Assembly: GCF_000773685.1 (NCBI RefSeq)
Contig: NZ_JPQO01000225.1
Span: 1-43,035, forward strand
Origin: Acinetobacter sp. HR7
Lineage (GTDB): Bacteria; Pseudomonadota; Gammaproteobacteria; Pseudomonadales; Moraxellaceae
Direction: 5' to 3'
DNA length: 43,035 nucleotides
Positions 1 to 8,023 of this stretch are shown here, piece after piece. The position numbers and the translations under genes were made by a program. Numbering within the stretch: the stretch's first letter is position 1; the number at the start of each line of letters is the position of its first letter. The notes under the pieces are model-generated. The model had not been told where the DNA came from. It did not search any database and saw only the letters and a list, made by a program, of their open reading frames with translations.

Positions 1-93
1 TACGGAATTAGGTCGCCCACTTACCCAAGTTACGCCTTAAATTTGGATCAATTAGGGGCGCTTTGCATTTCAAATCTTTGTGCAACAAAGCCC
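1..93 (+). mobile_element. Right end of an IS5-family (IS903-like) insertion sequence
   Basis: The plus strand opens with the last 12 codons of a reading frame (TELGRPLTQVTP, stop at 38-40), which fits a transposase C-terminus. About 50 bases later comes what looks like a terminal inverted repeat. Read on the minus strand from about 92 it begins GGCTTTGTTGCACAAAG, very like the GGCTTTGTTG ends of IS903 and related IS5-family elements. The other end lies outside the window, so the full element and any target duplication cannot be seen. The family name rests on recalled end sequences. Confidence 0.6.
2..40 (+). CDS. Transposase C-terminus (partial, 5' end outside window)
   Basis: Only twelve residues (TELGRPLTQVTP) and a TAA stop are in the window. 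The position, about 50 bases inside an IS5-like inverted repeat and reading toward it, is where an IS5-family transposase gene ends. Too little is present to identify the protein by itself, and the call depends on the adjacent repeat. Confidence 0.4.
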   Translation, partial: TELGRPLTQVTP

Positions 94-723
94 AGAAATA
101 TTGATCGTTTCATTTGCTTTAGCACTGTATTTAAAAAAATTATAAAAGCTATTATTTTTTATGGTATTCCTAAAACCAATCTGTCTAGGATTACTCATTG
201 TCCCACTTTCACCAGAAGGTTGTTTAATTGCTGAATTTCCCGTAACACTAGAGAAGAATAAAGTACCATTACCTCGTATATCACTAGGTAAATGAAAAAT
301 TTTTCGGCTATTGGTAATAAAATGATATTTTAAATGATCATCACAATAATAGTTTTCATCTTTAACATTGTTTTCATTATATATATCATAAATTGTACCC
401 AACCCTCTCCCACATCTTTGTTTATTTTGCAAAGTGAAAGGTAATTCATATTCAGCTTTCAAAAAAATAATACTTTCAGGATTACCATTGAAATAAAAAT
501 AATTATAAAAGTTATTAGTACTTATCTTGTATTTTCTTGTGCTGTTTAAATATGTAGGATTTAATAAACTACCACCTAATAACAGTTCGTTGGGAAGTTG
601 TAGCTTTTTATTATCAGGAGTATTTATATTTTCTTTTGTACTACCCCCATTCCCATCACCTCCACCACCACAACTTGCAATAAAAAAACTGAATAATAAA
701 GAAGCTATGATTATTTTTTTCAT
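70..723 (-). pseudogene. Lipoprotein of unknown function, 3' end replaced by the IS
   Basis: The N-terminus is a lipoprotein signal (MKKIIIASLLFSFFIASC) with Cys18 as the lipidated residue, followed by a glycine-rich linker. The protein should therefore be exported and membrane-anchored. The body is rich in Asn, Tyr and Phe and has a few cysteines; I do not recognise a family. The last seven residues (GLCCTKI) and the TGA stop are encoded by the insertion sequence end at 70-93, so the native C-terminus is missing and 217 residues is not the original length. The gene is much richer in A and T than its right-hand neighbours, which suggests acquired DNA. The shortened product could still be made, because promoter side, start and signal peptide are intact. 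Confidence 0.65.
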
Positions 724-862
724 AAAAATTTAACCCATTAACATGATTATCTAATTAGTAATTAAAAAATAATAATATTAATTTGAAAATTAAAATGTCA
801 ATATTCATTCATCGTATGATAAAACGGATCTGATAAATCCTAGTAGTAATTAATTATAATAC

Positions 863-1414
863 TTATAAGCCCTTCTCACGTTTAAATCTTGCCAGTTTGC
901 GTTCCGCATCAAAATAGTCAAATTCAATCCGTTCCTGTTTGATTTTCAGTTCACGAATCCGGTGAATATAAGTCTCCCGATTTTCCTTACTCAGTTTTGG
1001 ATCGAGCAAATAACCTTGATAACGTTCCAATTCATCAAATAGCTGATCTTTGGCTTTTTTCGCCTGATAATACTGTGCAGCCACATCATGATAAGGTTTC
1101 AGTTCAGCATGCTGCGCCACCGGGCAGATCTGATAAGAACCTGTGCCGTCTAAACTGGACTGAAAGATGACCTCAGGCTGACAATATTCAAAACGACCTT
1201 TGGTATAACCTGTGTCATAGAGTGCCTGATTCGGCTGAATATTGGCTTTGGCACAGGCTTTTTCATATTCTGCAAAGCGTTTCTGGCGTCCAGCGAATGC
1301 ATCTCTCTGCCCCACATCCAGCCAGTCTGCTACCTGACATTCACTGACCGACATCACAGCACAGCCATTTAATCCAACACATGCAGCAGACAATAAAACT
1401 AGCAGCAAACGCAT
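863..1414 (-). CDS. DUF2799-type lipoprotein
   Basis: I place the start at 1414 because the protein then begins with a normal lipoprotein signal (MRLLLVLLSAACVGLNGC, lipidated Cys18). The frame is open further upstream to 1489, but that would put an implausible polar stretch before the signal. The mature part has the DUF2799 pattern: a Cys near the start (SEC), a DW..VGQRDA.AG segment, paired cysteines in the middle (FEYC, YQIC) and a charged helical C-terminus probably forming a coiled coil. The family is found in the envelope of proteobacteria and has no assigned function. It sits downstream of folB-folK on the same strand with a gap of about 110 bases. Confidence 0.75.
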   Translation of the reverse strand: MRLLLVLLSAACVGLNGCAVMSVSECQVADWLDVGQRDAFAGRQKRFAEYEKACAKANIQPNQALYDTGYTKGRFEYCQPEVIFQSSLDGTGSYQICPVAQHAELKPYHDVAAQYYQAKKAKDQLFDELERYQGYLLDPKLSKENRETYIHRIRELKIKQERIEFDYFDAERKLARFKREKGL

Positions 1415-1525
1415 CCACCATCCCCAAATTCTGATTGATAATTCAATATTTAATTCAGTTAAGACTATATTGGATTTACACCAGTTCATCTAGAAGAAAT
1501 CAGCGGATTCATCCTAGATTATTAG

Positions 1526-1960
1526 CTAGGCTTGGACTTGAGGATATTGATACTGAGGATCATATTCAAAGGCAGGATGTCGCCAAATCTCATGCATCGG
1601 GATTTTCACATCCAAAGCCAGTGGCAATTTTTTCGGATTAAATTCCATCTCGTTTAAATTACTGCCCCAAGCTATCAGATCAACATCCAGACTGATCTGA
1701 TGCGAAGGACGAATACGTCCTGAATCTGATTCCATCTGTTTCAGCTGTACAATCACTTCATCTTCAGTCATGTTGGCTTTAAGCAGACAGGCAGAGTTCC
1801 AGTAATCTGCTCCAATCCCGTCACGACACGGAATGATATAGATGGGAGAAAACTGAACTTCGCCCCAAGTAGCAATACGTTGTTGTGCAGCTTGAAAATG
1901 TTGCTGAGGATGACAATTACTCGCCAGTGCTAATGCGAATATCGTTTCGGTGGCGTTCAA
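1526..1960 (-). CDS. folK: FolK-like pyrophosphokinase (HPPK), divergent
   Basis: HPPK transfers pyrophosphate from ATP to 6-hydroxymethyl-7,8-dihydropterin in folate synthesis. The sequence keeps the family plan: an N-terminal ALASN in place of ALGSN, a central YWNSACLL strand, a GRIRPS segment and a LDVDLIAWG segment whose two aspartates match the magnesium-binding Asp pair. It is short (144 residues against about 160) and lacks the usual GPR before the Asp pair (HQIS instead). The start at 1960 overlaps the end of folB by 44 bases; a later start would remove the first beta strand. Its pairing with folB supports a folate role. A second, canonical folK elsewhere in the genome is possible, which would make this a paralogue. 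Confidence 0.7.
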   Translation of the reverse strand: MNATETIFALALASNCHPQQHFQAAQQRIATWGEVQFSPIYIIPCRDGIGADYWNSACLLKANMTEDEVIVQLKQMESDSGRIRPSHQISLDVDLIAWGSNLNEMEFNPKKLPLALDVKIPMHEIWRHPAFEYDPQYQYPQVQA

Positions 1961-2297
1961 GACGAATCCCTACAGAATTGGCTTGCGCGATAATGGCAGG
2001 CTTACGAATTGTAATCTTAATCGATTCAATTGCTGCAAAGGTAGTAAAAAGTGCATTCAGTACCAATTTTGCCGCATGTTCAATCAATTCTGGTTGCGCC
2101 TGCTGAATGGTTTTCGCTGATATTTCACAAATTTCGGCATAATTCAGCGTATCTTCCAAGGCATCTGAATTTGAAGCTTGTTCGAGATCGGTCTGAATTT
2201 CCAGATCGAGCATTAAAGGTTGAATAATTTGACGTTCCCAGTCAAAACAGCCAATCACTGTCTCAACTTTCAAACCTTCAATGATAATTGCGTCCAT
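1917..2297 (-). CDS. folB: Dihydroneopterin aldolase
   Basis: FolB converts 7,8-dihydroneopterin to 6-hydroxymethyldihydropterin and glycolaldehyde, the step before HPPK. The protein is 126 residues, normal for the family. It shows the N-terminal strand MDAIIIEGLKVETVIGCFDWERQ with the substrate-binding Glu21, the LNYAEICE segment, and the IRKPAIIAQANSVGIRLER strand carrying the catalytic Lys. The ATG at 2297 follows a weak GAGTG ribosome site. It is the first gene of a folB-folK pair with overlapping frames. Confidence 0.92.
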   Translation of the reverse strand: MDAIIIEGLKVETVIGCFDWERQIIQPLMLDLEIQTDLEQASNSDALEDTLNYAEICEISAKTIQQAQPELIEHAAKLVLNALFTTFAAIESIKITIRKPAIIAQANSVGIRLERHRNDIRISTGE

Positions 2298-2309
2298 TTT
2301 TCACTCAGG

Positions 2310-2318
2310 AGTATAGCA
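2310..2318 (-). promoter_or_regulatory. Possible extended -10 promoter for folB
   Basis: On the minus strand TGCTATACT lies 13 to 21 bases before the folB ATG, an extended -10 element. Transcription would start only a few bases before the ATG, giving an almost leaderless message. No good -35 hexamer is visible; the region upstream is a palindromic repeat. Confidence 0.3.
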
Positions 2319-2327
2319 AGTATAAAT

Positions 2328-2431
2328 AATCTCCCTAAATCTCTCTTTAATAAAGAGGGACTTATTCCCTTAGATGTTAATGATCAATAAGGAACTCCTC
2401 CCTTTTATAAAGGGAGGTTGGGAGGGATTTA
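2328..2431. repeat. Nested palindromic intergenic repeat (REP/MITE-like)
   Basis: A 104-base element fills the gap between folB and the ABC1 kinase gene. Its outer ends are inverted (AATCTCCCT at the left, AGGGATTT at the right). Each half contains its own hairpin: an imperfect one around 2340-2360, and a perfect 9-base stem CCTCCCTTT / AAAGGGAGG at 2397-2417 with a 3-base loop. This layout is typical of dispersed palindromic repeats. It carries no open frame. Copy number cannot be judged from one window. Confidence 0.6.
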
Positions 2432-2435
2432 AAAA

Positions 2436-3734
2436 TTAATTCTTCAACAATAGATTTGGATCTATGGTCTGAATCATCTGCAAACGCTGATCCGCATAGA
2501 TATCCGTGTATGGCGCTAACACACGCATGAAACGGTCGAAATACAGCATTTGCTTAAACAGCAAGGCAAAGTCACGCGGGAAGCGGATACCATGACGCTC
2601 ACCTACTGCCACCATATCCATCATGATGTCATTCAAATCGCCTGGATTTGAGCTGAGCAATTCCTGAGGATCAGCCATAATCACACCACTAAACAGACGC
2701 TCAAGATCCGCTGCCAGTACTTTGGTATCAATCTCAACCGCAGTCATACCCATTTTCAGCATGTTTTCAGCCATCAAGGTGTAATTGGTATTTTGCAGTG
2801 CATCCATAAAAGCGATACATGCTGTCCATACTTCTGGCTTAAGCTGGCCCACGATTCCAAAATCAATAAAGCCAACACGGCCATCTTCCAGTAGCATCAA
2901 GTTCCCAGCATGCAAATCCGCATGAAAACTCTCACACATCATCAAACTGCCGAACCAGGTATTCATCGCGGTAATCAGTACCTGAGATGGGTCTTTCGCT
3001 ACTTTTTTTACCACATCAAAATCAGTCAGTGACACACCATACAAACGCTGCATGGTCAGCACACGGCGGGTTGAATACTGGTGATAAACCTTCGGTGCAG
3101 TCGCTGCCCGGTTCTGGGTAATATTTAGGTAATTGACAAAGTCATCCAGATTCTTGGCTTCCTCGATAAAATCAACTTCACGCACCATACGTGTTTTGAT
3201 TTCTTCCACGATATCTGCCAAAGATGCAAATTTAACTTTAGGCACTGCCTTTTCAAGCAGTTTGGTCGCCCAGTGCAATACATTCAGGTCGGTATAGAGA
3301 ATGGTTTCTACACCCGGCTTTTGCACCTTGATCACCACATCTTCGCCAGACACCAGTCGTGCCGCATGGACTTGCGCGATTGAGGCAGAAGCTAATGGTT
3401 TTTCTTCAATAGAAGCAAAGATTTCATCCAGATTACGACCTTCAAACTCGGATGCCAGCACCTGCTGCACATAGCTAAATGGCAGGCTTGGTGTCTGATC
3501 CAGACAGCCTTGAAACTCCTCGACGAATTCACGAGGAAATAAAGATGGCGTAGAGGCAATAAATTGGCCGAGCTTGATATACGTCGAGCCTAAAGATTCA
3601 AAGGTTTCGCGCATCAGCTTGGCATTACTTGGTTTTTCTGTAGCGTATTTAATGCCTGCACGCGCCGCAATCACAGCCGTTTCACCGACCCGCTTCACGG
3701 AACGCAAACCGTCAAGGAAGATATTATTTTTCAT
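2436..3734 (-). CDS. ABC1/AarF/UbiB-family atypical kinase
   Basis: The protein has the signature motifs of the ABC1 (UbiB/AarF/COQ8) atypical kinases: a KLGQ motif at 54-57, an alanine-rich ASASIAQVH nucleotide loop at 116-123, the ATP-binding lysine in VVIKVQKPG at about 136, the catalytic HADLHAGN at 271-278 and DFG at 291-293. At 432 residues it is shorter than the UbiB of ubiquinone synthesis (about 540), and no C-terminal membrane helices are evident. It is therefore probably a soluble paralogue rather than UbiB itself. Members act as ATPases or lipid-linked kinases that support quinone or lipid metabolism. It lies 48 bases downstream of moeB and may be cotranscribed with it. Confidence 0.85.
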   Translation of the reverse strand: MKNNIFLDGLRSVKRVGETAVIAARAGIKYATEKPSNAKLMRETFESLGSTYIKLGQFIASTPSLFPREFVEEFQGCLDQTPSLPFSYVQQVLASEFEGRNLDEIFASIEEKPLASASIAQVHAARLVSGEDVVIKVQKPGVETILYTDLNVLHWATKLLEKAVPKVKFASLADIVEEIKTRMVREVDFIEEAKNLDDFVNYLNITQNRAATAPKVYHQYSTRRVLTMQRLYGVSLTDFDVVKKVAKDPSQVLITAMNTWFGSLMMCESFHADLHAGNLMLLEDGRVGFIDFGIVGQLKPEVWTACIAFMDALQNTNYTLMAENMLKMGMTAVEIDTKVLAADLERLFSGVIMADPQELLSSNPGDLNDIMMDMVAVGERHGIRFPRDFALLFKQMLYFDRFMRVLAPYTDIYADQRLQMIQTIDPNLLLKN

Positions 3735-3782
3735 AATGTCTAGGTAATTTCAAATTTTCTCGAGTTTAGCAAATATTCAGGC

Positions 3783-4565
3783 TTAACAGGATGATCTTGC
3801 CTGACAAATTGGACAATTCGCATCTTTTTCAAATTTAAGAATGCGTTGCTGCATGGTGCTACCCTCCCATAATAACAGCTTCTGGCGCAGCGGCATCTGG
3901 CCTAAACCTAAATATAACAAAGCGTGGTGTGCTTGCAGGCTGGCCATCACATTTGGTGTGGTTGCCAGTACACCGGAATCAGCACAGCGCATCGCGGTAT
4001 CAGTTTGGTCTTCCTGCGGAAACAGGCAGTTATAACAGGCTGAATCGCCTTCAGACATAAATAGCTGCCCTTGCAAACCGATTGCAGAAGCACTGATTAA
4101 CGGCACATCAAACTGTCGACAAGTTTGATTAACTAAATAACGAGTTTCAAACTGATCGCAACCATCTAGAACTAAATCCTGATGCTGAATTAAAGCTTGG
4201 GCATTATCTTTGGAAATCGCCTGATTATGATATTCCACGTGGATATGAGGATTGATTTGCTGTAATCGCTTGGCCAAGGTTTCTGCTTTATAAAAGCCGA
4301 TATCTTGCGGGGTAAACGCCAACTGACGCTGTAGATTACTAATCTCAATGGTATCCGGATCAATCAGGGTAATTTTTCCTACTCCGGCTCGGGCTAATAA
4401 TTCTGCTAGAACACAACCAATCCCGCCACAACCCACAATCAGGACATTGGAATATTTTAGTTTTTCCTGAGCTTCGATATCCCAGCCATTTAGGAGAATT
4501 TGGCGTGCATATAGATGCATTTCTGCATCGCTTAGTTCCAAATCCAACTCATTTTTATTTGCCAC
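3783..4565 (-). CDS. moeB: MoeB/ThiF/HesA-family adenylyltransferase
   Basis: Enzymes of this family adenylate the C-terminal glycine of a small sulfur carrier (MoaD or ThiS) for molybdopterin or thiamine synthesis. The sequence shows the ATP-binding GCGGIG loop at residues 45-50, the LIDPDTIEISNLQRQ segment that contacts ATP, and two zinc-binding pairs, CYNC at 177-180 and CPIC at 251-254. Length (260) is typical of MoeB. No C-terminal rhodanese domain is present. The start is GTG, preceded by AGGA eight bases upstream. No other molybdopterin or thiamine gene is nearby, so MoeB versus ThiF cannot be settled from context. Confidence 0.85.
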   Translation of the reverse strand: MANKNELDLELSDAEMHLYARQILLNGWDIEAQEKLKYSNVLIVGCGGIGCVLAELLARAGVGKITLIDPDTIEISNLQRQLAFTPQDIGFYKAETLAKRLQQINPHIHVEYHNQAISKDNAQALIQHQDLVLDGCDQFETRYLVNQTCRQFDVPLISASAIGLQGQLFMSEGDSACYNCLFPQEDQTDTAMRCADSGVLATTPNVMASLQAHHALLYLGLGQMPLRQKLLLWEGSTMQQRILKFEKDANCPICQARSSC

Positions 4566-4621
4566 AAAAAAATCCTATTAAATTAAAAATTAAGTTTGGG
4601 AGAAAAAATAGGGGAAATTAA

Positions 4622-5029
4622 TCAGATTTCAAAACCAATATAAAAATAATTAACCAGACAAAAACAAATGACTCTAGCAAATGTTGAATAACCTTCTCTT
4701 AGGGTAAACCATGCAAAGATATAAGGCATGAAGAAAATCCCTAAACCTAAAAGCAAAGTTACTTTTCGTTCTGGTTGAGAAGAAAAACTCTGTAGTGGAA
4801 GAGTTGGAAGCGTATTTTCAGAAATTTTTACACTTTTTGAAGAGGAATTTAGTTTATGCGTATAAGAAAGACCTGTACCTGGAACCCCTAAAGTTGACTG
4901 TACTCCACGTTTACCCGCACTAACTCGGGCACCTTTAGTACCCATTGATACACTACTGATCCCCTTTTGAGTCAAATTTAATCGGATGCCCGGAGCAATT
5001 TTTATACTCTTCCGGAAATTGAATCCCAT
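4622..5029 (-). CDS. DUF4236 domain membrane protein
   Basis: The first 60 residues carry the DUF4236 pattern: FRKSIKIAPGIRLNLTQKG followed by SVSMGTKGARVSAGKRG and GVPGTGLSYT, a set of short beta repeats. The C-terminal part has two hydrophobic stretches (LLLGLGIFFMPYIFAWF and VICFCLVNYFYIGFEI) that are probably membrane helices. The family is widespread and uncharacterised, often found beside stress or mobile genes. It sits between the TetR regulator and moeB on the same strand, with 56 bases to moeB and 23 to tetR. Confidence 0.75.
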   Translation of the reverse strand: MGFNFRKSIKIAPGIRLNLTQKGISSVSMGTKGARVSAGKRGVQSTLGVPGTGLSYTHKLNSSSKSVKISENTLPTLPLQSFSSQPERKVTLLLGLGIFFMPYIFAWFTLREGYSTFARVICFCLVNYFYIGFEI

Positions 5030-5052
5030 ATTTTCCCCTCAATGACTAGAAA

Positions 5053-5655
5053 TTATATTTTTATTAATGCTTCTACTGCACTATCAATCAATGCATAAAC
5101 CTCTTTCGGATCAATATTTTGTTTCATAAATAAAGAATCGATAAATGATTTATTGATACTCGCACCAAATAGCATATCGGCTAGGCCTTCACTTGATAGC
5201 TGAATACGGCGCTGATTTTCCGGAATACGCTGAATACAATCAATCAAATTATTCCGAGCAATAGAAATAGCCGCTTCATAAAATGTATTGGAAAGATCTT
5301 CCATTCCAAGTTGACCGACAATCACTAGACGGCATAACTTGATATGTCGATCTGAGAGCACATGATTAGCAATCCCATACAGGCATTCTTTCAGCTGCTG
5401 GACTGGATCATCACTCATATTCACCGAAACATCATCTGACCAGACATAAGAAGACGTTACCAAAGACTTAAACAGTTCCTGCTTATCGGCAAAATGCACA
5501 TACAGAGTTTTCTTGGACATACCCGCAGCTTCAGCAATTTCCGACATGGTGACCTGCTCAAAGCCTTTTTCACCAAAGAGCTTTTCTGCCGCATTTAATA
5601 TTTCCTTACGACGTACCTCTGCTGTCATCACCACTGGTCGACCCACTTTTGTCAT
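5053..5655 (-). CDS. TetR-family transcriptional regulator
   Basis: Residues about 15-60 form a TetR helix-turn-helix domain (RRKEILNAAEKLFGEKGFEQ, then MSEIAEAAGMSKKTLYVHF.DKQELF). The remaining 140 residues are the variable helical ligand-binding domain, with a TetR_C-type layout like AcrR-class regulators. I chose ATG at 5655, with AAGAG eight bases before it, over the GTG at 5664. It is divergent from the PNPOx-like gene at 6248 with a long AT-rich gap containing a 14-base palindrome, a possible operator. The ligand is unknown. Confidence 0.9.
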   Translation of the reverse strand: MTKVGRPVVMTAEVRRKEILNAAEKLFGEKGFEQVTMSEIAEAAGMSKKTLYVHFADKQELFKSLVTSSYVWSDDVSVNMSDDPVQQLKECLYGIANHVLSDRHIKLCRLVIVGQLGMEDLSNTFYEAAISIARNNLIDCIQRIPENQRRIQLSSEGLADMLFGASINKSFIDSLFMKQNIDPKEVYALIDSAVEALIKI

Positions 5656-6247
5656 AGTCACCACTCTTAGCTAAAGAATATTTTTAATTTGATTAGGTGC
5701 CATTTTCTTAAATAGCTTTGACTGAATTATGACAGTAACCACCAATCCTGCAATGCATTTGGTTATTGAATCCCTGCAGATGATCAACCTCTTTAAATCC
5801 GCATGTATATTCATTAGCAAATAACACCCAGTTTTTATTCAATACACTATATAAAAACAGTTGACCTTATTACGAATGCAATCCCAATAACCAAGTTGAG
5901 AAATTTTATAAAAATGTAATTACATTGTTATTTCATTAACAACACTTAAATGTAAATTATTTATCTATTCGTACTTTCATTTTTGTAATCATCATTCAGC
6001 TATATATTCTAAAACTTTCACTCAATTCCAGTCATATATTTATTTTATTCCAACAACGATTTTCAATTCCCAAATGATTTTTACCAGCATGTAATCACAA
6101 CGCTATTGTTCACGTTTTCTGTAGTAACTCCCTGCTCTTGCGTATGGATCTGTATAGGTTCAGTGAGACTGTCAGCATGCCTTTCCAATTATGTTTAAGC
6201 TGCTATCACGATCCAGCTTTAACTTTAAATAAAATTGGAGATTACTC
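5656..6247. other. 592-base AT-rich intergenic region
   Basis: This gap between the divergent tetR and PNPOx-like genes has no convincing open frame on either strand. It contains a perfect palindrome at 5913-5926 and a second dyad at 5927-5940. A TGGAG ribosome site lies just before the gene at 6248. The short frame beginning at 6138 has no ribosome site and overlaps the real gene. Much of the rest is A/T-rich sequence with no clear structure. Confidence 0.7.
5913..5940. promoter_or_regulatory. Candidate operator: palindrome plus adjacent dyad
   Basis: AATGTAATTACATT at 5913-5926 is a perfect 14-base palindrome. It is followed directly by GTTA-N6-TAAC at 5927-5940. Two-fold symmetric sites of this size in the gap upstream of a tetR gene are usual TetR-family operators. 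Chance palindromes are common in AT-rich DNA, so the call is tentative. Confidence 0.35.
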
Positions 6248-6760
6248 ATGGCAGAACAACATGCTGAACATAATCAACGTGAAAAATTATGGGAACTCAT
6301 CAAAGACGTACGCTTTACCATGATTAGCCATCAGACTGACGAACAGGAAATTCATTCCCAGCCGATGACTATGCTGAATTCAGAACAACTGAACGAACGT
6401 CAAAATCTGTATTTCATCATGAAAGATACCAATGACATTGTAAAAGCAATCAATGCTGGTCGTACGCATTTAGGCCTATCTTTTGCAAAACCGTCGAATG
6501 ATACTTATATATCAATTAGTGCACATGGTGAAATCAGTACTGATCGCGCTTTAATAGATAAATTGTGGAATCCTTGGGCAGAAAACTGGTTTCAGGGCAA
6601 AGATGATCCAAGTATACGTGTACTCATCGCGCGTGCTGTCAGTGCCGAATACTGGGATGTGAAAGATAATAAAGTTACGCACCTGTTCAAAGTCTTAAAA
6701 GGCAATGTGACAGGCAAACCTCAAGAGCCAGATACAGAACATGAAAAACTAAACTTATAA
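6248..6760 (+). CDS. PNPOx-like FMN-binding general stress protein
   Basis: The protein (170 residues) belongs to the pyridoxamine 5'-phosphate oxidase-like split-barrel group related to Bacillus general stress protein 26. Visible family features are the N-terminal LIKDVRFTMISH strand, SQPMTML (where flavin-binding members carry R-P-M), the FIMKDTNDIVKAINAG strand and helix, and YISISAHGEIS plus LWNPWAENWFQGKDDP near the C-terminus. Members bind FMN or a similar cofactor; the reaction here is unknown. A TGGAG ribosome site precedes the ATG, and a strong hairpin follows the stop. It is divergent from the TetR gene, which may control it. Confidence 0.85.
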   Translation: MAEQHAEHNQREKLWELIKDVRFTMISHQTDEQEIHSQPMTMLNSEQLNERQNLYFIMKDTNDIVKAINAGRTHLGLSFAKPSNDTYISISAHGEISTDRALIDKLWNPWAENWFQGKDDPSIRVLIARAVSAEYWDVKDNKVTHLFKVLKGNVTGKPQEPDTEHEKLNL

Positions 6761-6782
6761 AAGAATCTGTATGTGGAATATA

Positions 6783-6813
6783 TTAAGCCTCTTCAATAAG
6801 AGGCTTAAGTTTT
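6783..6813 (+). terminator. Rho-independent terminator of the PNPOx-like gene
   Basis: A perfect 11-base stem TTAAGCCTCTT / AAGAGGCTTAA with a CAAT loop is followed by a short T-rich tail, 22 bases after the stop codon. Confidence 0.75.
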
Positions 6814-6946
6814 GGAAAATTCAAATAGGTAGATGTGTTGAATGATAACCAAAAGTTCTTTCTTAACTCTAAAATTAAATTATTAATTCAATCATTTATA
6901 TAAGTAGCACTGAACAGATATGAAAGAAAAGCTCTGAGAGCTTAGG

Positions 6947-7717
6947 CTATTTTGCTGCCATACGAATTGCACCATCCAGACGGATCACTTCCCCATTCAG
7001 ATAAGTATTTTCCAGAATATGCCCAACCAGTTTGGCATATTCAGTCGGCTTAGCTAAACGAGGTGGGAACGGCACCATTTGTCCTAATGAATCCTGCACA
7101 TTTTGTGGCAAGCCTTTCAGCATTGGTGTTTCCATAATACCCGGAGCAATGGTCATCACGCGAATCGCATTTTTAGACAGCTCACGTGCTAATGGCAGAG
7201 TCATCGCAACCACCGCACCTTTGGAAGCAGAATACGCTGTCTGCCCGATCTGACCTTCAAAAGCAGCAACCGATGCTGTATTGATAATCACACCGCGTTC
7301 CTCTTCATCTTCTTTTAATTCATATTTCGCCATCAGCTCAGCAGCAAAACGCAGCATGTTAAAAGTACCAGTGACATTAATATTTAGCACGCGTTGGAAC
7401 ATCGCCAGATCATGTAATCCGTCACGACCTAGAATTTTCGCCGACGGCGCAATCCCGGCACAGTTAATCAGACCATTGAGCTGACCATGACTTTGTTCCA
7501 GATTCTTAAAAAAGGCTGCAGCAGCGCTTTCATCAGTCACATCCAGTTGCTGAAATTGCGCATTTTCACCTAGTTCCTGAGCTAGGCTTTGCCCCAATTC
7601 CCGGTTCATATCCATCATGACCACACGGGCATCATGTTCAACTAGATAACGTGCGGTTGCTGCACCCAATCCAGAAGCCCCACCCGTGACCACAAATACT
7701 TTTTGTTTAATTTCCAT
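6947..7717 (-). CDS. SDR dehydrogenase, 3-hydroxyacyl-CoA dehydrogenase type II-like
   Basis: A classical short-chain dehydrogenase of 256 residues. It has the NAD-binding TGGASGLG at 11-18, an acidic Asp36 at the end of the second strand (favouring NAD over NADP), NCAG at 85-88, active-site Asn114, Ser149, Tyr162 and Lys166 (YSASK), and the PGIMETPML segment. The overall sequence resembles 17-beta-HSD10 / 3-hydroxyacyl-CoA dehydrogenase type 2, which oxidises short 3-hydroxyacyl-CoA thioesters in fatty acid or isoleucine breakdown. No beta-oxidation partner gene is adjacent, so the substrate is inferred from similarity only. Confidence 0.88.
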   Translation of the reverse strand: MEIKQKVFVVTGGASGLGAATARYLVEHDARVVMMDMNRELGQSLAQELGENAQFQQLDVTDESAAAAFFKNLEQSHGQLNGLINCAGIAPSAKILGRDGLHDLAMFQRVLNINVTGTFNMLRFAAELMAKYELKEDEEERGVIINTASVAAFEGQIGQTAYSASKGAVVAMTLPLARELSKNAIRVMTIAPGIMETPMLKGLPQNVQDSLGQMVPFPPRLAKPTEYAKLVGHILENTYLNGEVIRLDGAIRMAAK

Positions 7718-8023
7718 TTTCGATCCTAGTCTTTTTCGTTTTCCTAAGACTAATCTTTGCCCAAAATCGAAGCAAATCGAACTATGAACACAACAGTTTA
7801 TTTATTGTTTATTCATTCATTTTAAGACCAAAAAACGATTAATATTTTTAAATATTAGTTAAGAGATTAATTTTCAAAAACATCTCGTTTTCAAGTTTTA
7901 TCACTAAAAAAAATGAAACTCTAGGGTCATCCTATACCCTTTGTATTTAGAGTTAATTTAGATTATTTTTCACGCAATATGACTTAGGTCGTAAGTGCTT
8001 TCTCTCCCGCTTAAGGTGTTCTT
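7718..8023. other. 306-base AT-rich intergenic region
   Basis: This gap separates the divergent SDR gene and the small helical protein gene. It holds an AT-only palindrome (TAATATTT, two bases, AAATATTA) at 7840-7857. The sequence TGTATTTAGAGTTAATTTAGATT near 7940-7965 may carry promoter elements for the gene at 8024. I see no open frame or RNA gene. Confidence 0.5.

Noticed and set aside
43..234. Plus-strand frame across the IS end and the lipoprotein gene
   Set aside because: It runs antisense to the lipoprotein and out of frame with the transposase end; no ribosome site.
6138..6323. Plus-strand frame before and into the PNPOx-like gene
   Set aside because: It overlaps the real gene in another frame and has no ribosome site.
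7840..7857. AT-only palindrome near the small helical protein gene
   Set aside because: Such palindromes are frequent by chance in AT-rich gaps; no further support.
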